Source of the DNA: Acidobacteriota bacterium
GTDB taxonomy: Bacteria; Acidobacteriota; Polarisedimenticolia; JAPUIV01
Assembly (NCBI GenBank): GCA_027296665.1
Contig: JAPUIV010000130.1
Coordinates: 1 to 18,380, forward strand
Direction: 5' to 3'
Length of the DNA: 18,380 nt
The notes beneath the pieces were generated by a model. That model was not told where the DNA came from and made no database searches. It was given only the letters and a program-made list of their open reading frames with translations. Numbering within the stretch: the stretch's first letter is position 1; the number at the start of each line of letters is the position of its first letter. The translations under genes were made by a program, and so were the position numbers. Positions 6,007 through 12,455 of the stretch are shown here, in pieces.

Positions 6007-8070
6007 TCACAGGTCCTGCCTGGCGCGGTCCAGACCCTCGGCCGCGCCCGGATGATCGGGCTCCCTGAGAAGAACGGAACGAAACTCTCCCATCGCCTCG
6101 ATAAGCGACTGCCTGGCGGTTTGCGGCTGGCCCTGTAGCAGTTCGAACTCCCCCTTTTCCAGCAACACCTGCCCCAGCGCCACACGGGTCTCGACCAGGG
6201 CGGGATTTCGGGCCAGAATTTCCCTGAGCCGTTCGGCCGCCAAGGGGAAATTCCCTTTCCCCCGCGCCAGGTCGGCCAGGCCGCGCAACGCTTCCCGATG
6301 ATTTCCCGACAACCTCAACGCCGCCTGAAAATGGGTTCCCGCGCCAAGGGTGTCGCCGGCCAGGGCCAGAGTCGATGCAAGCAGTGTGCGCATGGGAACC
6401 GAATCCCGGTGCCGCCCCACTCCCTTCTCGAGAACATGAACCGCCGCAGTCAGATTTCCGGTCTGCCGGTGCAGGAGGGCGAGGTCCCGGTAAAAGGCGG
6501 GACGGTGGGGATCGATCTCGAGCGCGGCGGAAAGAAAGGTCTCCGCGTCTTCAGGATCCCCCCGTTGCCACCGCACCAACCCGAGAAGATGAATCATCGG
6601 GCCGTTGCCCGGATCATTGGCAACCGCCTCCTGGAGAATCTTTTCGGCGCGCCGCACCGCACCTCCGGCCAGAAGCTGCCGCACCCGCGTGAGCCGGGCC
6701 TGCAAACCCACCGCCCTGGTAAGAGTCATTCCCCTGGAGAAGGCGGGAACCGGCGCCCGTACCCGTTCGAGAAAGCCGCAACTCCTCAAGGTCCTGGAAA
6801 ATTCCCGATCCAGAAACCGTGGCGGTCCGGGTATCGCCGCATCCGCCTCCATGCCCGCCGAAATCGTCGCCAGGCTGGCGCGCAACTTCCCCTCCAGTTC
6901 AGGATCCCACACCAGCTGATCGGCCGATTCCTCCGAATCTGCGGGAAGGTACTGCAGCTTTTCGCCCCAGCCCTCCAGGAACAGATAGGATCCCATCCTG
7001 AGACCGCGGAGAAAGGGGCCCCCCAGTTGATCCTCGGGATAGGTCGATTCGAGGTAGATCATCCGTTCCATGCCGATCTCCCCCTGCAGATAGGAGATGA
7101 GACTGATCCTGTCGCCCGGGTGACCGTCGGGGATTGCCGTGAGGCCGAGGAGCGTGGAACGGAGATCGACCAGGCTGACCGGCTCGGTGATGTCCCCGGT
7201 GGCCCGAACTTGACCGGCCGGCAACTTGAGAAACAGGGGAACATGCACCGTCGCTTCCCCTAAAAATAATCCGTGGCCCGTCTCTCCCTGTTCCCCCAGG
7301 CCCTCGCCATGCACCCCGGCAAGCAGGATGATCAGGGGGTCGTATAAGTCGTTGCGGCGCAGGAAATGGAAAAACGCTCCAATCTGTTCGTCCAGGCGCA
7401 GAAGTGTTGAAGCGTAATGACCCGAACCGGGCAGGGAATGAAGACGGGAACTCTCCTTCTGGACTCCCGCCTCGAGGAACGGCGCGGTGTACTGAATCCA
7501 CAGGAAAAAGGGTTTGTCCTTTTGTTCCCGCAACCATTCGATTGCCCGCCGGGATACCCACTCGGGGGATCCCGGCGCGCATTCCGATCGCCGGACCCGG
7601 ATACTTCTGGAATCATCGAAATGGTCAAATCCCTGGTCCAACCCGAAACGGTGATCGAGAAGAGGCGAGGAAACAATCGCCCCGGTTCGATACCCGCTCT
7701 GGTGAAAAACCTCCGCCAGGGTGACCCGGGCTTGGGGTAACGGCGCGGAGACCATGCCGCGCAACCCATGGCGAGGCGGGTAATCACCGGTCATCACCGA
7801 GGCGTGGGCGGGAAGGGTCAGGGGGGAGGGAGTCACTGCGGCCCGAAAGGAGATCGCATCGCGTTCGAACGATTCCAACCCGGGCACGGCGGTGAAACGG
7901 GAAAAGTCTCCCCGCAGCCCCTCCACCGTCACCAGGATCACGGAGGCGCCCGGATAGATGAACGAAGATTCCCTGTGAGGCCCGGAAAGGATACGAAAAA
8001 CGGGCCAGGCAGCGAACCCCGCCAACAGGATCGCAAGGAAGATCGATTTCAGGTTGATGCGCCTGGGCAT
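6007..8070 (-). CDS. Membrane-anchored sulfatase-like (alkaline-phosphatase superfamily) protein with TPR repeats
   Basis: This 687-residue protein has one N-terminal membrane anchor (about residues 8-28), a sulfatase-type domain (about 42-330) and a C-terminal TPR array (about 455-687). The domain keeps the segment SPLTLPAHASVMTG, where T85 takes the place of the nucleophile (C/S in sulfatases, T in phosphoethanolamine transferases). It also keeps the HGEGLGEQGETGHG segment. Several expected metal ligands look changed: VTVE at 47-50 where VxID is usual, VHGE at 253-256 where DHGE is usual, and no DPH after FFLWIQY. TPR repeats normally hold partner proteins, so a scaffold role is possible. 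The ATG follows TGGAGG by four bases. It is the last gene of the regulator operon, and its stop lies seven bases from that of the convergent gene. Confidence 0.85.
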   Translation of the reverse strand: MPRRINLKSIFLAILLAGFAAWPVFRILSGPHRESSFIYPGASVILVTVEGLRGDFSRFTAVPGLESFERDAISFRAAVTPSPLTLPAHASVMTGDYPPRHGLRGMVSAPLPQARVTLAEVFHQSGYRTGAIVSSPLLDHRFGLDQGFDHFDDSRSIRVRRSECAPGSPEWVSRRAIEWLREQKDKPFFLWIQYTAPFLEAGVQKESSRLHSLPGSGHYASTLLRLDEQIGAFFHFLRRNDLYDPLIILLAGVHGEGLGEQGETGHGLFLGEATVHVPLFLKLPAGQVRATGDITEPVSLVDLRSTLLGLTAIPDGHPGDRISLISYLQGEIGMERMIYLESTYPEDQLGGPFLRGLRMGSYLFLEGWGEKLQYLPADSEESADQLVWDPELEGKLRASLATISAGMEADAAIPGPPRFLDREFSRTLRSCGFLERVRAPVPAFSRGMTLTRAVGLQARLTRVRQLLAGGAVRRAEKILQEAVANDPGNGPMIHLLGLVRWQRGDPEDAETFLSAALEIDPHRPAFYRDLALLHRQTGNLTAAVHVLEKGVGRHRDSVPMRTLLASTLALAGDTLGAGTHFQAALRLSGNHREALRGLADLARGKGNFPLAAERLREILARNPALVETRVALGQVLLEKGEFELLQGQPQTARQSLIEAMGEFRSVLLREPDHPGAAEGLDRARQDL

Positions 8071-8107
8071 CTTGCCTCCATCTTCCGCAAGATCCTATCA
8101 CACAGGG

Positions 8108-10483
8108 TCAGGGCAACTCCCGCCGGATCTCCGACCAGCGACGGCGCCCCGTCTCCCTCGATTCCCGGAACTCGGGATTGTTCAGGAGCCTCGCCGGTGA
8201 GAGGTCAAAATATTCACGCCATGCGTTGTCCGCGTTTCTCAAAAAGACGGGGTCCGATGTCAGTCCGTACAGTTTCTGGTAGATCAGGGCCATATTGAAC
8301 CGGGCGCCGAGGAGGATTCTCTCCGATTCCGCCCCCGTAAGGATACCGGTCACCCCTTTCACCCTCTGGAGATAGAACAACGCCTGCAGGAACTTGGTCT
8401 GGGCCAGCAACGGTTGAGGATCTTCGAGACGGAGGCCGAGATCCAGGTAGGCCTGGCCGATACCGGCAAACACCTTCACCAGGCTCTCCATCCGTTCATG
8501 GAAGATCTCCCCGGCGTTCAGAAGTTCCTGAAACCGCAGGATCGCCTCGCCGGGGTCCCGGCCGCTGCTGAGGGTGAGAAAAGCCAGTTGCCGCCGCGCT
8601 TCCCAAAGATCGGTGTGAGCGGCCGGAACCTGCAGGTACATATCCATGGCCGCCTCGTACTCACCTGCCTCCTCCAGTTCGAAACCAAGCCGGAGGTAAT
8701 CGATCTCCATCACGATGGTGTTCTCCCCGGCGAACTCCACCCGGGGGCGATTGAAGGAAACGACTCTCCGGTACCCACGGTAGTCCCCGCCCGCCTCCAT
8801 GCGCAACTCATGATCCCCGATCGGCACACCGGCATTCTGGAGAGGGGTCCGGCCCAGGAGATGCTCATCCAGCCAGACCTGAACCCCGGGCGGGTCCGAT
8901 TCGATCCGGAGACGGGAAATCTGTCTCGGAAGATAGAAGAGGGTCTCTTTCCTAGCCGCGGAAGACCGGATGGTGCCGGTGGCGGGGCCATATCCCTGCC
9001 GGTAGAGATCCAGCCTGTGGGTCTCCCCCTCGCCCAGGAAAATCTCGGCGCGCCCCTCCCGATCCGTCCTTCCCACCCAGTGCCCGTCGAGATATACATT
9101 GACTCCCTCCAGCGGCCGGCCGCTGTCCCCTTTCCCCGACCGGGCGATCAGGCTCCAGGTGATGGTCCCGGCCGCCCCGGGCGGCGGGGAGGCGTAACGA
9201 ACCGCGAGATCACCGGGACGCACCTGACGGGCTCCGGCAATCTTCTCCACCTTCGCCCAGGAGAACTTCTCCCCGATTTTCTCGATCCTGGCGGTGCCGA
9301 TCTCGATTTCGGCCAGCCGCCTGCCGGAGGGATCGTTCACGAAACTATGCAGAACCAGAAGATCCCCCGGATTGAGAGACCAGCCGGAATCAACTCCGAG
9401 CTGGATCTTGAGATCCTGTCCCTCGACGTCCAGGATCCATCCCCGAAATGGATACCGGTTCTTGATGGCCCGCCCCAACCGTTGGCCGCAATCCTGGAAC
9501 CCGCTTCCTTCCCCGGCTCTTTCCAGAACCCGGAGGATCTCTTCCCCGCCCGGTCCGCGCGCCTCGATCTCCACCACGTAATCGATGTCCCGGCCGACAC
9601 TGCCCCGTAGAATGATGTCCAGGTCCCAGCGCAAGTCGGTGTCCTCCCACCCTTTCGCCGCCACCCGCTCACTGTCAATGCCGTACCACTCCAGGATCTC
9701 TTCCAGTCTCTCGTCGGCGAGAAGATCAAATCCCGGCTGGCGCGAAAGTTCCGCCTTCAGCGCCTCGCGAATGACCTCCAGTACGTGCGGATAGGAGTCG
9801 TCCCTGTAGGTATTTGCCTGGAAGGGCAACACCCCGATCCGGATCCTGTCCGGCTCCATCGGGTAGAAAAACCGGCGCAGCCGCTGGTCGCCCTGGAGAG
9901 AGATGGTTTTCTTCCAGGGCGGTGTCAGGTTGCGTGGGTGGCGCACCTCGATCTCGACCGGGCCGGGCAGTTCCCGGGAATAGACGAAGTTGCCGTATGG
10001 ATCGGTGGTTCCCCGCAACTCTCCGTCGGCGTACACCTCCAGGCCGCCGATCCCGGACAGCACCCCGAAACGCTCGTTGATCGCCTTCAGGAATAAACGG
10101 TGCGCGCTGTCCGGCACCAGTTGCACCCTGACCACGGCGCCGGGACTGATCCGGACCTCCTTCTTCCACTCCCGGAATCCCGTTTTCCGGACCGCCAGGT
10201 GCAACACTTGCTCCGGCCGTGTGGTGTAATGATGCTGGTAGATCCCCAGCCCGTCGGTGCGCCCCGCCAGGTGAATGCCAATGAAGACCTCCGCCGAATG
10301 GACCGGACGGGTCCCGGAATCGACGCGTACACTGAAAGAGTTCCCCTCCCTCTTATCGCGCCGAAGCAACGCCTCGCTGGCAAGAGGACCCCGGAAGAAC
10401 AGCCCGGCGGAGCCCGCCAGGAACAACGACGCCAGAAAGAACCGGCCCAATGAGAATTTTGCGGCCCGGGTTACGCCTTGCAC
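8108..10483 (-). CDS. Exported PEGA/FlgT-like/TPR multidomain envelope protein
   Basis: The 791-residue product starts with a signal peptide or anchor (about residues 9-35). Two Ig/carboxypeptidase-regulatory-like modules follow (EVFIGIHLAGRTD; EVYADGELRGTTDPYGNFVY). Then comes a CsgG/FlgT/TolB-N-like stretch (RIRIGVLPFQ through DLDIILRGSVG, about 210-340), a FlgT-type beta segment, another regulatory-like module (VNVYLDGHWVGRTDREGRAE), a PEGA domain (about 525-600: IESDPPGVQVWLDEHLLGRT) and a C-terminal TPR-like helical part. PEGA and TPR modules usually bind surface or envelope partners. The GTG at 10483 has AGGAGA seven bases upstream and overlaps the end of the regulator gene by 13 bases, which points to translational coupling. 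No enzyme motif is visible and the function is unknown. Confidence 0.85.
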   Translation of the reverse strand: MQGVTRAAKFSLGRFFLASLFLAGSAGLFFRGPLASEALLRRDKREGNSFSVRVDSGTRPVHSAEVFIGIHLAGRTDGLGIYQHHYTTRPEQVLHLAVRKTGFREWKKEVRISPGAVVRVQLVPDSAHRLFLKAINERFGVLSGIGGLEVYADGELRGTTDPYGNFVYSRELPGPVEIEVRHPRNLTPPWKKTISLQGDQRLRRFFYPMEPDRIRIGVLPFQANTYRDDSYPHVLEVIREALKAELSRQPGFDLLADERLEEILEWYGIDSERVAAKGWEDTDLRWDLDIILRGSVGRDIDYVVEIEARGPGGEEILRVLERAGEGSGFQDCGQRLGRAIKNRYPFRGWILDVEGQDLKIQLGVDSGWSLNPGDLLVLHSFVNDPSGRRLAEIEIGTARIEKIGEKFSWAKVEKIAGARQVRPGDLAVRYASPPPGAAGTITWSLIARSGKGDSGRPLEGVNVYLDGHWVGRTDREGRAEIFLGEGETHRLDLYRQGYGPATGTIRSSAARKETLFYLPRQISRLRIESDPPGVQVWLDEHLLGRTPLQNAGVPIGDHELRMEAGGDYRGYRRVVSFNRPRVEFAGENTIVMEIDYLRLGFELEEAGEYEAAMDMYLQVPAAHTDLWEARRQLAFLTLSSGRDPGEAILRFQELLNAGEIFHERMESLVKVFAGIGQAYLDLGLRLEDPQPLLAQTKFLQALFYLQRVKGVTGILTGAESERILLGARFNMALIYQKLYGLTSDPVFLRNADNAWREYFDLSPARLLNNPEFRESRETGRRRWSEIRRELP

Positions 10484-11961
10484 GGTCGTCTCTCCTCGTC
10501 CGGATTCTCCGAACCGCCCCCCGGGGGTGGAAAGGGGAAATCGGGGACCACCCTGCGGACGGTTCCCGGGATCCCGAGGCGCTTCATTTTGCTGTACAGA
10601 CTGCTCCGGTTGATGCCAAGCACGGAGGCGGAAAGCCTCTTGTTGCCGGCGCACTTTTTCAAGACTTTCTCAATGTAATACCGTTCGTGCTGGGTCAAGG
10701 TCGGCCATGTTTCCCCCCCTCCGCCCGATCCGGAATCGGCCCGGAGCGGAGCCGGCAAATCCACCGCTCTGATTACCGGGTTCTTCGCAAGAATGAGGGT
10801 TCGCTCGATCAGGTTCTCCATCTCCCGGATGTTTCCCGGCCACGAGTAATTCACCAGGGCGTCCATTGCCTCCTGGGTGAACCCCTCCACCTTCCGGGAA
10901 AGCTTCGCGGCGCAACTCCGCAGGATCGAAGCGCCGAGGAGAGGGATATCCTCCTGGCGATCCCGGAGAGGCGGGATGGGGATCGGGATCACGTTTAATC
11001 TGTAGTAGAGATCGGCGCGAAATTTCTCATCCCGCATTCGTGATTGCAGATCCCGGTTGGTCGCCGCGATCACCCGGACATCGACATCAATTGTCTCCTC
11101 ACCCCCGACCCGTTCAAATTTCCTCTCCTGGAGCACCCGCAGGAGCATCAACTGGGTTCCGGGGCTGAGATCGCCTATCTCATCGAGAAAGATCGTTCCC
11201 TCCTGGGCCAGCTCGAACCGCCCGCGTTTTTGCTTCACCGCCCCCGTGAAGGCGCCCATTTCGTGGCCGAACAGCTCGCTTTGCAGGACCCCCTCGGAGT
11301 AGATCGCGCAGTTGGCCTCGATGAACGGTTTTTCCGCCCTGTCGCTGTGGTAATGGATGTACCTGGCAAGAACCCCCTTTCCGGTGCCGCTCTCACCGGT
11401 TATCAAGACCGTGGAATCGGTTTGGGTCACCTGGTCCAGGAGATCCCGTACCAATCTCATCGCCGGCCCCTGCCCGATGACGGTGTCGACCGCCGTCTCT
11501 CCCTTCAATTCACTGAGCAACTGGACATTCCGTTCCCGTTCCTTCTGGAGCTGTTCCCCGGTCCGTTTCCTGGTCTCTCCCATGCGCCGTCGCCGCACCG
11601 CCCGTTCCACCACCAGGAGAATCTCGTCGCTGCTCACCGGTTTGATCAGGTAATCGTGGGCGCCCGTTCGCAGCGCCTCCAGGGCGGATTCCGTGGTGGC
11701 CTCCCGCGTCATGAGAACCACCAGGACATCGGGCCTCTCCCTCTTGACTTCCTTGAGGAGTTGGATCCCGCCGTGCGGCGGTGCCGCGAGGTCGGCCAGG
11801 AGAAGGTCCACTCCCGCTTTCCGGATCTCGGACAGAACGGTATCGGCCCGTTCCAGGACGCGCACCGCGTGTCCATCTTCCTCCAGGAGGAAGCGCATCC
11901 TATCCAGGAGGCTTCGATCCGGATCGACGATCAGGATCCGGCCCTTGTCGGTCATCGGCAC
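10471..11961 (-). CDS. NtrC-family sigma54-dependent response regulator
   Basis: Three domains are visible in 496 residues. The receiver (about 7-122) has D57 as phosphoacceptor and K107; the acidic pocket reads VDPD instead of the usual DD/DE pair. The AAA+ domain (about 158-390) has Walker A GESGTGKG (189-196), the sigma54-contacting loop GAFTGA (236-241) and Walker B TIFLDE (256-261). A Fis-type helix-turn-helix (about 430-465, LSASVLGINRSSLYSKMKRL) is followed by an unusual Pro/Gly-rich tail of about 30 residues. The protein should use ATP to open sigma54 promoters. I chose the GTG at 11961 because GGGAG lies six bases upstream; an ATG two codons later is the alternative. It heads the operon and is divergent from the subtilase. 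No sensor kinase is adjacent. Confidence 0.95.
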   Translation of the reverse strand: MPMTDKGRILIVDPDRSLLDRMRFLLEEDGHAVRVLERADTVLSEIRKAGVDLLLADLAAPPHGGIQLLKEVKRERPDVLVVLMTREATTESALEALRTGAHDYLIKPVSSDEILLVVERAVRRRRMGETRKRTGEQLQKERERNVQLLSELKGETAVDTVIGQGPAMRLVRDLLDQVTQTDSTVLITGESGTGKGVLARYIHYHSDRAEKPFIEANCAIYSEGVLQSELFGHEMGAFTGAVKQKRGRFELAQEGTIFLDEIGDLSPGTQLMLLRVLQERKFERVGGEETIDVDVRVIAATNRDLQSRMRDEKFRADLYYRLNVIPIPIPPLRDRQEDIPLLGASILRSCAAKLSRKVEGFTQEAMDALVNYSWPGNIREMENLIERTLILAKNPVIRAVDLPAPLRADSGSGGGGETWPTLTQHERYYIEKVLKKCAGNKRLSASVLGINRSSLYSKMKRLGIPGTVRRVVPDFPFPPPGGGSENPDEERRPCKA

Positions 11962-12004
11962 GGCGGTCTCCCTTCTGCCTGGGTTTCTTTTATGTCCAAG
12001 ATCT

Positions 12005-12021
12005 AAGCAATTTGTATGCCC
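12005..12021 (-). promoter_or_regulatory. Candidate sigma54 promoter of the regulator operon
   Basis: On the minus strand the sequence reads GGGCATACAAATTGCTT. GG and GC are separated by the required 10 bases, with GGCA at -24 and TTGCT at -12. The outer -24 positions deviate from TGGCACG. The start site would be near 11995, giving a 34-base leader with a GGGAG ribosome site before GTG 11961. It would allow autoregulation. Confidence 0.5.
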
Positions 12022-12091
12022 TGTACCTTTTTGAAATCTCTGGAAGGAAGAACCGGCGAACAGGCACGGCGAGCGGCAGACGGAAGAACCA

Positions 12092-12121
12092 TTTCGTTTT
12101 TTCCGGAAGGAGAGAACGAAA
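12092..12121. promoter_or_regulatory. Dyad, candidate enhancer or operator site
   Basis: TTTCGTT (12092-12098) and AACGAAA (12115-12121) are perfect inverted 7-mers flanking a 16-base centre that contains the palindrome TTCCGGAA (12101-12108). The centre lies about 111 bases upstream of the predicted operon start site, a normal distance for a sigma54 activator site. Confidence 0.35.
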
Positions 12122-12223
12122 AACCGACACGGATCATGCCGGGCAGTGTCATGGGAAACCATTGCCCCTCATGGAGATCAACTGAATTAGCCAGTAATTG
12201 GATGTCGAGATTCAAACACCCCC

Positions 12224-12317
12224 GTCGGGAATCTGGACAGGGAAGGAAGTGGTGCAAACGGTAGGTTTCTGACGATCCAGAACGGATCCGAAATCAAATT
12301 GTGTTCAGAATCCCGAC
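12224..12317. repeat. Long-armed inverted repeat, candidate pair of activator sites
   Basis: GTCGGGAATCTGGACA (12224-12239) and TGTTCAGAATCCCGAC (12302-12317) are reverse complements at 14 of 16 positions, separated by 62 bases. They can be two copies of one binding site in opposite orientation, with centres about 220 and 142 bases upstream of the predicted subtilase start site. Confidence 0.4.
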
Positions 12318-12334
12318 AACGAAAATCGGATCCG
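12283..12334. promoter_or_regulatory. Two CGGATCCG palindromes, candidate enhancer half-sites
   Basis: The same 8-bp palindrome occurs at 12283-12290 and 12327-12334, centres 44 bases apart (about four helical turns). They lie about 165 and 121 bases upstream of the predicted sigma54 start site, in the usual enhancer range. The assignment to the neighbouring regulator is inference. Confidence 0.35.
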
Positions 12335-12425
12335 GATCACAAACCTGTCGAGGAGGGTGGGTGGGTGGCGTTAGGGAACCCTGAAACCAACGAGTTGGAA
12401 GGGCAACGTAGAAAAAATCCCAAGC

Positions 12426-12441
12426 TGGAACGAAGGTTGCT
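12426..12441 (+). promoter_or_regulatory. Sigma54 (-24/-12) promoter of the subtilase gene
   Basis: TGGAACGAAGGTTGCT matches the sigma54 consensus TGGCACG-N4-TTGCW at all but one position (A for C at -23). The GG and GC pairs have the strict 10-base spacing, and the flanking bases CAAGC and CTT also fit the extended consensus. The start site should be near 12452, only about four bases before the ATG at 12456. A GAFTGA-bearing activator is encoded divergently next door. Confidence 0.8.
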
Positions 12442-12455
12442 CTTGCAGAAGGGAG

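Larger units (their letters stand above)
11962..12455. other. Divergent regulatory region between regulator operon and subtilase
   Basis: This 494-base stretch has no convincing gene; short open frames in it lack coding character and ribosome sites. It holds two outward-facing sigma54 promoter candidates (12005-12021 minus, 12426-12441 plus) and several dyads between them. These are TTTCGTT/AACGAAA (12092-12121) around TTCCGGAA, a 16-bp imperfect inverted repeat (12224-12239 and 12302-12317), two CGGATCCG palindromes (12283-12290 and 12327-12334) and CCAACGAGTTGG (12387-12398). It also has a G-rich run (12355-12376). I see no clear sigma70 promoter in either direction. Confidence 0.7.

Noticed and set aside
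11044..12006. 320-codon plus-strand open frame opposite the regulator
   Set aside because: It is antisense to conserved receiver and AAA+ motifs, has no recognisable domain and no ribosome site; such frames are common in GC-rich DNA.
12152..12164. TGGGAAACCATTGC as another sigma54 promoter
   Set aside because: GG and GC are nine bases apart instead of ten, and sigma54 does not tolerate this well.
12368..12408. Nested hairpins resembling a riboswitch
   Set aside because: CCCT/AGGG and CCAAC/GTTGG can pair, but no known riboswitch core fits, and the region lies upstream of the predicted start site of the subtilase, so it is probably not transcribed with it.
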